Numbered from the stretch's first letter, positions 1 to 6,382 are shown. The stretch: DNA of 10,066 bases from Eubacterium sp. (GCA_017543415.1 JAFYGD010000175.1:1-10066), one strand, 5' to 3'. Program-made: numbers and translations. Notes: generated by a model not told the origin, from the sequence alone.

Positions 1-596
1 GAGGCAAATGCTTTATTGAATATATCCCTGCCGAAAATGCATGGAATCCGATTGAAGCAGACGGTTATATGTTTATTAATTGCCTCTGGGTTTCGGGGTC
101 ATTCAAAGGACACGGTTATTCAAACGATTTACTCGGCGAATGCATTGCCGACAGTAAAAGCAAGGAAAAAAAGGGCTTATGTATTCTCTCATCCGCAAAG
201 AAAAAGCCGTTCCTTGCCGACCCGAAATATTTGAAATACAAGGGCTTTGAGGTCAGCGATGAAGCGGACAACGGTATTCAGCTGTGGTATTTACCGTTTG
301 AAAAGGGAGTTGAAAAACCGTGCTTCAAGGAATGCGCAAAGCATCCTCATATTGACGAAAACGGTTATGTACTTTACTATACAAGCCAGTGCCCGTTTAA
401 TGCGAAGTATGTTCCGATCGTTGAAAGAACGGCTCAAGCGCAAGGCGTTGCATTCAAGGCAATTCACATAAAAAACAAGGCCGACGCGCAAAACGCGCCG
501 ACGCCGATTACCAATTACGCTTTGTTTTTCAACGGAGAATACATAACGAACGAGCAGATGAACGATAAAAGATTTTTGAAGCTTTTAGACCGATAA
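1..596 (+). CDS. GNAT-family N-acetyltransferase with YoaP-like C-terminal domain (5' truncated)
   Basis: The reading frame is open from the left edge (first full codon at base 3) and ends at TAA 594-596, giving 197 visible residues; the true start lies outside the window. The visible N-terminal part looks like the second half of a GNAT acetyltransferase fold, with an acetyl-CoA loop-like KGHGYS at about residues 35-40. A middle segment carries YYTSQCPFNAKY at about 125-136, where a Cys-Pro sits in a thioredoxin-like context. The last about 35 residues (APTPITNYALFFNGEY and onward) match my memory of the YoaP-like domain of clostridial and Bacillus acetyltransferases. The expected activity is acetyl transfer from acetyl-CoA to an unknown small molecule or amine. 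The first internal Met (base 69) is not the start, because conserved-looking sequence continues upstream of it. Family assignment is fairly sure; the substrate is unknown. Confidence 0.85.
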   Translation, partial: GKCFIEYIPAENAWNPIEADGYMFINCLWVSGSFKGHGYSNDLLGECIADSKSKEKKGLCILSSAKKKPFLADPKYLKYKGFEVSDEADNGIQLWYLPFEKGVEKPCFKECAKHPHIDENGYVLYYTSQCPFNAKYVPIVERTAQAQGVAFKAIHIKNKADAQNAPTPITNYALFFNGEYITNEQMNDKRFLKLLDR

Positions 597-618
597 ATTC
601 TGATTTGTTGAGACAATT

Positions 619-655
619 AAAGAAGATGGCTGAGTAAAACTCAGCCATCTTCTTT
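619..655. terminator. Perfect 17-bp hairpin between convergent genes, likely bidirectional terminator
   Basis: The arms 619-635 and 639-655 are exact reverse complements (17 bp) around an AAA loop. The ends of the stem are A-rich on the left and T-rich on the right, so transcripts from either direction end in a U-rich 3' arm. It lies 22 bp past the acetyltransferase stop and 29 bp past the stop of the convergent S1-domain gene, where a shared terminator is expected. There is no separate long T-tract after the stem, so efficiency is uncertain. Confidence 0.8.
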
Positions 656-684
656 ATGACGGACTCCCCGTGCCAACCTTCTTT

Positions 685-1596
685 TTATTTTCCGAATACC
701 GTTGTTATCTGTTTAAGCGAGCCCGCGGGGGAATAGCGCCACTCGGAGATGTTACCGCTGTCAAGATAGTATTCAAGCCCCGTAGGAGTTGCCGTTTCGT
801 TAAAGGCTTCAATAACGGAAAGCTTGATTTTAAGCCGTTCGGGCGACATTGACTTGATTATAACGGAAACCTTCTGCCCCGCAAAAAGCTCGCTCTCGTA
901 TTCCGCAAGTCCCGCAAGGTTCGGCGCAAGCTCAATGAAAACCCCGTAGCTTTCAACACTTCTTACAACTCCCGTTACCGTTTCGCCAACCGAAAAGCGC
1001 GCCGCGTTTTCCTCCCAGGTGCCGAGCAGCTCACGCAGGGAAAAGGTCAGCTTATGCGCCTCGCGCTTTTTAAGCACCGCCTTTATCAGCTGACCTTCAA
1101 AAACGCGCTCCTTCGGGTGATTTATCCGTGAAACGGAAAGCATATCAACGGGAATAAGGCTGTTAAGCCCGCAGCCGATATCAATAAACGCGCCGAAGCT
1201 TTCAAGGCGCGTTATTTTTGCGTCAATAATATCTCCCTCGTTCAGCTTATCTATGTACTCCTTTTTGCACCTGAGCTGAACGCTCCTGCGCGAAAGCACG
1301 GGAACAAGCTCTCCGTTTTCACGGTGAAACCCCTTAACGCAAAAGCAGACCGTGCGGTTAACGCGGGAAAGCAGGGCAATATCCTTTTGCGTTCCCTCAA
1401 GTATGCCCAGCGCGCCCTCGGTACGCATAATAACGCCCCTGAAGCCGCCCAAATCCACATACAGGTTGTGCCTGCTGTCACAAAGTACAACGCGCCCTTC
1501 GCATATTTCGCGGCTTTCGGCTGCCGCCTTTAAATCCTTAACCGAATAAAACTTTTTTAAAAGGGCGGGATTAACGCCCTCGGGTTCATATTTCAT
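685..1596 (-). CDS. S1 domain RNA-binding protein (ribosomal protein S1-like)
   Basis: This 303-residue protein appears to be built of three S1/OB-fold repeats: a degenerate one at about residues 32-104, a clear one at about 119-187 (GDIIDAKITRLESFGAFIDI) and another at about 203-262 (GETVTGVVRSVESYGVFIEL). A C-terminal tail ends with SEWRYSPAG near residues 284-292, a kind of ending I associate with clostridial S1-like proteins. S1 domains bind single-stranded RNA; full-length bacterial S1 has 4-6 repeats and helps mRNA load onto the 30S subunit, so this short form may be a partial functional substitute or a different RNA-binding factor. The start is ATG at 1596-1594, supported by AAGGG at 1609-1605, 8 nt upstream. 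It is transcribed divergently from the DUF951 gene and converges on the acetyltransferase gene. Whether it binds the ribosome cannot be told from sequence. Confidence 0.88.
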   Translation of the reverse strand: MKYEPEGVNPALLKKFYSVKDLKAAAESREICEGRVVLCDSRHNLYVDLGGFRGVIMRTEGALGILEGTQKDIALLSRVNRTVCFCVKGFHRENGELVPVLSRRSVQLRCKKEYIDKLNEGDIIDAKITRLESFGAFIDIGCGLNSLIPVDMLSVSRINHPKERVFEGQLIKAVLKKREAHKLTFSLRELLGTWEENAARFSVGETVTGVVRSVESYGVFIELAPNLAGLAEYESELFAGQKVSVIIKSMSPERLKIKLSVIEAFNETATPTGLEYYLDSGNISEWRYSPAGSLKQITTVFGK

Positions 1597-1623
1597 CTTC
1601 TCAGCCCTTAATATCTTTTTTTA

Positions 1624-1629
1624 ATTATA
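1624..1629 (-). promoter_or_regulatory. Possible -10 box for the S1-domain gene
   Basis: On the minus strand 1629-1624 reads TATAAT, about 28 bases upstream of the S1-gene start codon, in an AT-rich divergent intergenic region. No good -35 hexamer lies 16-18 bp upstream; the best candidate at 17 bp reads ACATAA. The position is sensible but the call is tentative. Confidence 0.3.
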
Positions 1630-1651
1630 TGTTATTATTTATTTCTTTATG

Positions 1652-1680
1652 TTGATAATATAAATTATTAATGGTATAAT
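1652..1680 (+). promoter_or_regulatory. Sigma-A-type promoter with extended -10, driving the DUF951 gene
   Basis: TTGATA (1652-1657) and TATAAT (1675-1680) are separated by exactly 17 bp. The -10 box is preceded by TGG, giving the extended TGnTATAAT form. The predicted start of transcription is near 1687, about 25 nt before the DUF951 ATG at 1712. This is the strongest promoter seen in the window. It may also drive prfA and later genes by readthrough, since no convincing promoter precedes those. Confidence 0.8.
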
Positions 1681-1711
1681 AAACTGATTAACTATATGAA
1701 AGGGTGGCGTA

Positions 1712-1888
1712 ATGAACGTAAAGGTAGGCGATATTCTGCTTATGAAAAAGCCCCACCCCTGCGGAAACAGGGAGTTTGAGGTGCTGCGCATAGGCGCGGA
1801 TTTTAAAATAAAGTGTACCGCCTGCGGTCATGAGATTATGCTCCCCCGCAGCAAGGCGGAAAAGAACATTAAACAAATTAAGAATTGA
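1712..1888 (+). CDS. DUF951 family small protein
   Basis: This 58-codon gene starts ATG 1712 after AAAGGGTGG (1699-1707) and ends TGA 1886-1888. The protein opens MNVKVGDILLMKKPHPCG, continues with EVLRIGADFKIKC and CTACG, and ends with a basic tail. This matches DUF951 (the family of B. subtilis YyzM, from memory), whose members are about 60-67 residues. Cys17, Cys35, Cys38 and His40 could form a small metal-binding site, and the fold is probably a compact beta-barrel-like domain; its function is not established. It follows a near-consensus promoter and precedes prfA. The last codons and the stop fall within the arm of an interspersed repeat (see the repeat at 1876-1990), so the C-terminus may have been remodelled. 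Family call is strong; function is unknown. Confidence 0.9.
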   Translation: MNVKVGDILLMKKPHPCGNREFEVLRIGADFKIKCTACGHEIMLPRSKAEKNIKQIKN

Positions 1889-1990
1889 TAGTTGATAATT
1901 GACAATTCAGGGCGGGCTTCGCCCACACCCATTATAATAAGCCGTGCGCAGCACCCGAAATTATCAATTATACATTATCAATTATCAATT
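1876..1990 (-). repeat. Interspersed inverted-arm repeat element, copy 1 (inverted orientation)
   Basis: AT-rich arms of TTGATAA-type units (about 1876-1907 and 1957-1990) flank a GC-rich core at 1910-1956. The core has two mini-hairpins, GGGC-TTC-GCCC (1914-1924) and GTGC-GCA-GCAC (1944-1954), around a palindromic ATTATAAT. The reverse complement of the core matches copy 3 (4823-4869) at 45 of 47 positions, so this copy lies in the opposite orientation. The left arm overlaps the end of the DUF951 gene; the right arm ends about 6 bp before the prfA Shine-Dalgarno. It encodes no protein. It resembles a MITE or an intergenic palindromic element; no transposase is present. Confidence 0.85.
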
Positions 1991-2006
1991 AAACCGAGGA
2001 CGAGTT

Positions 2007-3080
2007 ATGTTTGATAAATTACAGGAAGTAGAAAAAAGATTTGAAGAATTAAACGAGCTTGTATGTAAGAGCGAGGTTATTGCAGACCTTGACGAGTACA
2101 CAAAGCTTATGAAGGAAATAAAGCACCTTACCCCCGTTGTTGAAAAGTTCAGGGAGTACAAGGCGGCTAAGGAAACAAACGAGGAAAGCCGCGAAATGCT
2201 CGGCGACAGCTCGCTTGATGAGGATTTTTCCGCAATGGTTAAAGAGGAGTTTGAACAGAGCAGGGAGGATATGGAGCGCCTTTCCGAAGAGCTCAAAATC
2301 CTTCTTCTTCCGCGCGACCCCAACGATGACCGCAACGTTATTATTGAAATCCGCGGCGGCGCAGGCGGTGAGGAAAGCGCTCTGTTCGCAGGCGTTTTAT
2401 ACAGAATGTATACTATGTACGCAGAAGCAAAGGGTTTTAAAACCGAGGTGCTTTCCGCAAGCGAAACGGGGCTCGGCGGCTTTAAGGAAATAAGCTTTTC
2501 CGTTGAGGGCGACGGAGCGTATTCACGCTTTAAGTTTGAAAGCGGCGTTCACCGTGTTCAGCGCGTGCCCGAAACCGAAAGCCAGGGCAGAATTCACACC
2601 TCAACAACCACCGTTGCCGTTTTACCCGAGGCGGAGGACGTTGACTTTGAGCTTAACGAAAAGGATTTGCAGATTGACACCTTCCGTTCAAGCGGCGCAG
2701 GCGGTCAGCACATCAACAAAACCTCCTCTGCAATCCGTATTACCCATATTCCAACGGGCACCGTTGTTGAATGTCAGGACGAGCGCAGCCAGCACAAAAA
2801 CAAGGAAAAGGCGCTCAAGGTTCTGCGCGCAAGGCTTTACGACGCTGAAAAGGCAAAGCACGACGCCGAGATTGCAGGCGAGCGCAAGGCTCAGGTTGGT
2901 ACGGGCGACAGAAGCGAAAGAATAAGAACCTATAACTATCCGCAGGGCAGGGTTTCCGACCACAGAATTAACCTTACCCTTTACAAGCTTGAACAGATTT
3001 TAAACGGCGACCTTGACGAGCTGATTGACGCTCTGATTACTGCCGACACGGCTGAAAAACTCAAGGCGTCGCAGGAATAA
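2007..3080 (+). CDS. prfA: Peptide chain release factor 1 (RF1)
   Basis: RF1 recognises UAA and UAG in the ribosomal A site and triggers hydrolysis of peptidyl-tRNA. The 357-residue product has the usual RF1 length and order: an N-terminal helical domain (about 1-105), a decoding domain with the P-x-T tripeptide as Pro-Glu-Thr at 188-190 ([12 protein letters not shown]), and the catalytic loop GAGGQH with GGQ at 232-234, followed by the conserved DERSQHKNK at about 258-266. P-x-T rather than SPF marks it as RF1, not RF2. The start at ATG 2007 fits the family N-terminus and has GAGGA at 1996-2000 with 6-nt spacing. A longer open frame from 1944 exists, but its extra 21 residues are translated from the repeat element. 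prmC, the usual neighbour that methylates the GGQ glutamine, is absent from this window. Confidence 0.97.
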   Translation: MFDKLQEVEKRFEELNELVCKSEVIADLDEYTKLMKEIKHLTPVVEKFREYKAAKETNEESREMLGDSSLDEDFSAMVKEEFEQSREDMERLSEELKILLLPRDPNDDRNVIIEIRGGAGGEESALFAGVLYRMYTMYAEAKGFKTEVLSASETGLGGFKEISFSVEGDGAYSRFKFESGVHRVQRVPETESQGRIHTSTTTVAVLPEAEDVDFELNEKDLQIDTFRSSGAGGQHINKTSSAIRITHIPTGTVVECQDERSQHKNKEKALKVLRARLYDAEKAKHDAEIAGERKAQVGTGDRSERIRTYNYPQGRVSDHRINLTLYKLEQILNGDLDELIDALITADTAEKLKASQE

Positions 3081-3200
3081 TTGATAATGTATAATGTATA
3101 ATGGATAATTTCGGACGGGCTCTGCCCGTACCCGATTTAATAGGGTGTGGGACGAAGTCCCGCCATTAATTACCAATTATCAATTATCAATTCTCAATTA
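3078..3200 (+). repeat. Interspersed inverted-arm repeat element, copy 2 (diverged core)
   Basis: The element begins at the prfA stop codon with TTGATAAT/TATAATG-type units (about 3079-3110). A GC-rich core follows, with hairpins ACGGGC-TCT-GCCCGT (3115-3129) and GGGAC-GAA-GTCCC (3149-3161). It ends with ATTATCAA-type units to 3200. The right arm (about 3175-3200) is nearly identical to that of copy 3 (about 4879-4904), and the right core half (GGGTGTGGG...CCCGCC) shares its orientation; the left core half is different. It fills almost the whole gap between prfA and the fusion gene. Confidence 0.8.
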
Positions 3201-3211
3201 CAAACATACCT

Positions 3212-4783
3212 ATGAACACAAAATTATTAACCACAACCAAAAAGGATATAGCCGAGGCAGGCGAAATCATTAAAAACGGCGGACTTGTTGCCTTCCCAAC
3301 GGAAACGGTTTACGGGCTCGGCGCAAACGCACTTGACGAAAAGGCGGTTAAAAGCATTTATGCAGCCAAGGGCAGACCGAGCGACAACCCGCTGATAGTT
3401 CATATTGCCGAAAAGGAGGATATTGTTCCCCTTGTTAAGGAGGTAACCCCCGCGGCAAAGGCGCTGATTGATGAGTTTTTCCCCGCGCCGCTTACAATTA
3501 TCCTTGAAAAATCCGAAATAATACCCGACGCAACAAGCGGAGGGCTTGATACCGTTGCAGTGCGTATGCCGAAAAACGAAACGGCGCGCGCGCTGATTAA
3601 GGCAAGCGGCTGCCCGATTGCAGCGCCTTCGGCAAACACAAGCGGACTTCCGTCTCCTACAAAGGCGCAGCACGTCATTGACGATATGTCGGGCAAAATT
3701 GACGCGATTATTGACGGCGGCGACTGTGATTACGGCGTTGAAAGCACTGTAATTACGCTTGCAACAGGCGTTCCTACTATCCTGCGCCCCGGCGCGGTTA
3801 CAAAGGAAATGCTTGAAGCGGTGCTCGGCAGGGTTGAAATTTCACCCGCAGTTTTAAGCGGTATGGCTGAAAACGAAACCGCCGCTTCGCCCGGAATGAA
3901 GTACAAACACTATTCGCCAAAGGCGGAGATTATACTTGTTGAGGGCAAAAAGGAACGCTTTGAGGAATTTGTAAATACAAAGAAAAACGCTTTCGCGCTT
4001 TGTTTTGAGGGCGACTGCGTAAATATTCCGCACCTGACCTACGGCAGCGAAAGCGACGATTTGAGCCAGGCAAAGGAGCTGTTTGACGCGCTCCGAAGGC
4101 TTGACGAAACGGGGGCGAAAAAGGTTTACGCCCGCGCCCCGCACAAAAACGGAGTAGGCATGGCGGTTTATAACCGTATAATCAGAGCCGCGGCGTTTAA
4201 GGTAATCGACCTTAACAAGCCGTTTATACTCGGCTTAACGGGCCAGACGGGAGCGGGCAAGGGCTATGTAGGCGAAATGCTGACCTCCCTCGGCTACAAT
4301 GTGATCGACAGCGACAGTGTTTCACGGAAGCTTACGGAAAAGGGCTCGCCTGTTTTACCCGTTTTGCAGACGGAATTCGGCGGCGATATTGTTAAAAACG
4401 GTGAGCTTGACCGCGCGCTCCTTGCAAAAAGGGCGTTTTCAAGCCGTGAGAGAACGGACGCGCTTAACAGAATTCTTCACCCCGCAATTATTGAGCGCTG
4501 CAAGGCACAGGCAAAAGGGCTGAGCGTTATTGACGCGCCGCAGCTTTTTGAAGCGGGGCTTGAAAAGGACTGCTGCCGCGTTATTGCGGTAACGGCGCCG
4601 AAGGAAACAAGGCTGAAGCGCATTATCGCGCGCGACGGCATTACAAAGGAAAAGGCGCTTCTTCGCATTAACGCCCAGCTGCCCGAGGAATACTATATTA
4701 AAAACAGCGATGCAGTACTGATTAACGACGGCAGCACCGACGTAAAAAAGGCGGTTGAGGAAACGCTTGAAAAAGTGTTGTAA
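3212..4783 (+). CDS. Fused threonylcarbamoyl-AMP synthase (Sua5/TsaC) - dephospho-CoA kinase (CoaE)
   Basis: One uninterrupted 523-residue frame joins two enzymes. Residues 1-205 are a YrdC/TsaC domain: AFPTETVYGLGA (27-38), KGRPSDNPL (53-61), APSANTSG (138-145), LRPG (191-194). Residues about 206-332 are a Sua5 C-terminal domain, with the linker motif PGMKYKHYSP (227-236). This enzyme makes threonylcarbamoyl-AMP for the tRNA t6A37 modification. Residues about 334-523 resemble CoaE, the last step of CoA synthesis: P-loop GLTGQTGAGKG (341-351), NVIDSDSVSR (363-372), ILHPAI (421-426), DAPQLFEAG (441-449), and RINAQLPEEYYIKNSDAVLINDGS (485-508) covering the lid and base region. The P-loop lysine is followed by Gly351, not the usual Ser/Thr. 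The start at 3212 fits the family, but no Shine-Dalgarno is visible in the AT-rich leader. Both enzymes are cytosolic. Domain calls are strong; kinase activity is less sure. Confidence 0.93.
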   Translation: MNTKLLTTTKKDIAEAGEIIKNGGLVAFPTETVYGLGANALDEKAVKSIYAAKGRPSDNPLIVHIAEKEDIVPLVKEVTPAAKALIDEFFPAPLTIILEKSEIIPDATSGGLDTVAVRMPKNETARALIKASGCPIAAPSANTSGLPSPTKAQHVIDDMSGKIDAIIDGGDCDYGVESTVITLATGVPTILRPGAVTKEMLEAVLGRVEISPAVLSGMAENETAASPGMKYKHYSPKAEIILVEGKKERFEEFVNTKKNAFALCFEGDCVNIPHLTYGSESDDLSQAKELFDALRRLDETGAKKVYARAPHKNGVGMAVYNRIIRAAAFKVIDLNKPFILGLTGQTGAGKGYVGEMLTSLGYNVIDSDSVSRKLTEKGSPVLPVLQTEFGGDIVKNGELDRALLAKRAFSSRERTDALNRILHPAIIERCKAQAKGLSVIDAPQLFEAGLEKDCCRVIAVTAPKETRLKRIIARDGITKEKALLRINAQLPEEYYIKNSDAVLINDGSTDVKKAVEETLEKVL

Positions 4784-4904
4784 TGAACAATGAACAATGA
4801 ACAATGAACAATGAACAATTAAGGGTGCTGCGCACGGCTTATTATAATGGGTGTGGGCAAAGCCCACCCAAAATTGTTAATTATCAATTATCAATTCTCA
4901 ATTA
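4781..4904 (+). repeat. Interspersed inverted-arm repeat element, copy 3
   Basis: The element starts at the stop of the fusion gene with five exact tandem copies of TGAACAA (4784-4818). Next comes a GC-rich core at 4823-4869 with hairpins GTGC-TGC-GCAC (4825-4835) and GTGGGC-AAA-GCCCAC (4853-4867) around TTATTATAAT, then an ATTATCAA-type right arm to about 4904. The core equals the reverse complement of copy 1 at 45 of 47 positions. The next gene's strong ribosome site begins 15 bp downstream. Confidence 0.87.
4784..4818 (+). repeat. Five perfect tandem copies of a 7-bp unit (TGAACAA)
   Basis: The copies are at 4784-4790, 4791-4797, 4798-4804, 4805-4811 and 4812-4818, with no mismatch. They form the left arm of repeat copy 3. 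Because 7 is not a multiple of 3, the TGA in successive units falls in each of the three frames in turn. Perfect short tandem arrays like this are prone to slippage, so copy number may vary between strains. Confidence 0.95.
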
Positions 4905-4918
4905 ATAAATTTTACCAT

Positions 4919-4923
4919 GGAGG
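4919..4923 (+). promoter_or_regulatory. Strong Shine-Dalgarno for the M18 aminopeptidase
   Basis: GGAGG lies 9 nt before ATG 4933 and fixes that start. It contrasts with the fusion gene upstream, which has no visible ribosome site. Confidence 0.9.
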
Positions 4924-4932
4924 TATTTTAAT

Positions 4933-6333
4933 ATGAGTGAAAAAACAAAGCAGCTTAAGGAAATGCTGTTTAACGACAAGAAGAACGGCGTTGACTTTAT
5001 GAGCGACGACGAGCTTAAGGAATGCGACGCATTCTGCGAGGGCTACAAGGAATTCCTCGGCGAATGCAAGACCGAGCGCGAGGTTGCAGCCTGGGTTGAA
5101 GGCGTTGCAACGGCTAACGGCTTTGTAAAGTTTGATGAATTCGGTAAGCCGCTTGAGGCGGGCGAAAAGGTTTATTACGCAAACCGCGGCAAGTCCGTTA
5201 TCCTTTGCGTTAAGGGCAGGCGCAGCATTAAGGACGGCGTTAGAATTTCAGCCGCCCACATTGACTCTCCGCGCCTTGACCTTAAACAGTGCCCCGTTTA
5301 CGAGCAGGAGGGGCTCGGCTACTTCAAAACCCATTACTACGGCGGAATTAAGAAGTACCAGTGGGTTGCAATTCCGCTTTCCCTTCACGGAAGAATCTGT
5401 AAAAACGACGGAACCTTTGTTGACGTAAGGCTCGGCGAAGAGGCAGGCGAACCGAAGTTCTGCATTACCGATATTCTTCCCCACCTCGGCGGCGAACAGA
5501 TGGCAAGAAAAACCAACGAAATCGTAAAAGGCGAGGAGCTTAACGTTGTAATCGGTTCGCGTCCGTTCAAGGACGATGACGAAAGCGAAAAAATCAAGCT
5601 CAACCTTCTTTCCCTTCTTTATGAGAAGTACGGCATAGTTGAAAAGGACTTCCTTTCAGCCGAGCTTGAGCTTGTACCTGCGTTCACGGTTGACGACATA
5701 GGCTTTGACCGCAGCTTAATCGGCGGCTACGGCCATGACGACAGGGTTTGCTCTTACCCCGCGCTTCAGGCAATTCTTGATATTGACGAGGCGCCCGAAT
5801 ACACGGCGATTACCGTTCTTACGGATAAGGAGGAAATCGGCTCCGACGGCAACACCGGCCTTAATTCCTCTTACCTTAAATACTTTATTGAGGACCTTGC
5901 AAGGCTTGAGGGCTATGACGGACGCGACGTGCTTCGCAATTCAAAATGCCTTTCAGCCGATGTAAACGCTGCTTACGACCCAACCTGGTCAAGCGTGTTT
6001 GAAAAGAACAACGCCTCCTTTATCAACAACGGTGTTTGCGTAACAAAATTCACCGGCTCTCGCGGTAAAAGCGGAACAAGCGACGCTTCGGCTGAATTCT
6101 GCGGCTGGGTAAGACGTCTTCTTGATGAAAACGACGTGCTCTGGCAGACGGGCGAGCTTGGCAAGGTTGACGGCGGCGGCGGAGGAACCGTTGCAATGTA
6201 TATAGCAAACCTTGACGTTGACACAATTGACGTAGGCGTTCCGGTGCTTTCAATGCACGCTCCTTACGAGATTGTTTCAAAAATTGACGTTTATATGGCT
6301 TACAAAGCCTTCTTAACTTTCTTTACAAAATAA
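4933..6333 (+). CDS. M18 family metalloaminopeptidase (aspartyl aminopeptidase-like)
   Basis: The 466-residue product fits bacterial M18 aminopeptidases, zinc enzymes that remove N-terminal residues (often acidic ones) from peptides and usually assemble as tetrahedral dodecamers in the cytosol. The dinuclear-metal signature is visible: His109 in AAHIDSPRLDLK, Asp269/Asp270 in GGYGHDDRVCSY, Glu300-Glu301 in TDKEEIGSDG (catalytic base plus metal ligand), Asp343 in SADVNAAYDPTW, and His442 in SMHAPYEIVSK near the C-terminus. No signal peptide is seen. The start at 4933 is supported by GGAGG at 4919-4923. It lies between the fusion gene, separated by a repeat element, and the MATE-met cluster, separated by a GC hairpin. 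Its role is probably general peptide turnover. The exact residue preference is not readable from sequence. The name apeA is used for some relatives but is not asserted here. Confidence 0.93.
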   Translation: MSEKTKQLKEMLFNDKKNGVDFMSDDELKECDAFCEGYKEFLGECKTEREVAAWVEGVATANGFVKFDEFGKPLEAGEKVYYANRGKSVILCVKGRRSIKDGVRISAAHIDSPRLDLKQCPVYEQEGLGYFKTHYYGGIKKYQWVAIPLSLHGRICKNDGTFVDVRLGEEAGEPKFCITDILPHLGGEQMARKTNEIVKGEELNVVIGSRPFKDDDESEKIKLNLLSLLYEKYGIVEKDFLSAELELVPAFTVDDIGFDRSLIGGYGHDDRVCSYPALQAILDIDEAPEYTAITVLTDKEEIGSDGNTGLNSSYLKYFIEDLARLEGYDGRDVLRNSKCLSADVNAAYDPTWSSVFEKNNASFINNGVCVTKFTGSRGKSGTSDASAEFCGWVRRLLDENDVLWQTGELGKVDGGGGGTVAMYIANLDVDTIDVGVPVLSMHAPYEIVSKIDVYMAYKAFLTFFTK

Positions 6334-6338
6334 AAAAC

Positions 6339-6356
6339 GGGCGGGTTTTCCCGCCC
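6339..6356 (+). terminator. GC-rich 7-bp hairpin after the aminopeptidase gene; possible terminator
   Basis: GGGCGGG (6339-6345), a TTTT loop and CCCGCCC (6350-6356) form a perfect stem 5 bp after the stop codon. An A-run precedes it, but only CTCTG follows, so the U-tract of a standard intrinsic terminator is missing. It may be a weak terminator, an attenuator, or a 3'-end protecting stem. The gap to the MATE start is only 49 bp, with no promoter seen. Confidence 0.55.
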
Positions 6357-6382
6357 CTCTGTAACAAACTATTGCGGACGAG

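Noticed and set aside
670..852. 60-codon + strand open frame opposite the S1-gene 3' end
   Set aside because: It is a shadow of the S1-domain gene with no ribosome site or recognisable product.
1899..1938. TTGACA (1899) with TATAAT (1933) in repeat copy 1 as a prfA promoter
   Set aside because: The boxes are 28 bp apart, too far for a sigma-A promoter, and the ATTATAAT box is palindromic core sequence common to the element.
1944..2006. N-terminal extension of prfA by 21 residues from an upstream in-frame ATG
   Set aside because: These bases are repeat-element sequence; the family N-terminus and the GAGGA ribosome site both fit ATG 2007.
4439..4867. 142-codon antisense open frame across the fusion-gene end and the repeat
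   Set aside because: It mirrors a well-supported gene, and its N-terminal part is translated repeat sequence; no family resemblance was seen.
4784..4904. CRISPR-like array from short repeats
   Set aside because: The units are 7 bp and directly adjacent with no unique spacers; no cas gene is nearby.
6334..6382. SAM or cobalamin riboswitch before the methionine cluster
   Set aside because: The gap is only 49 bp and holds one simple GC hairpin; there is no room for either riboswitch and none of their conserved boxes is seen.
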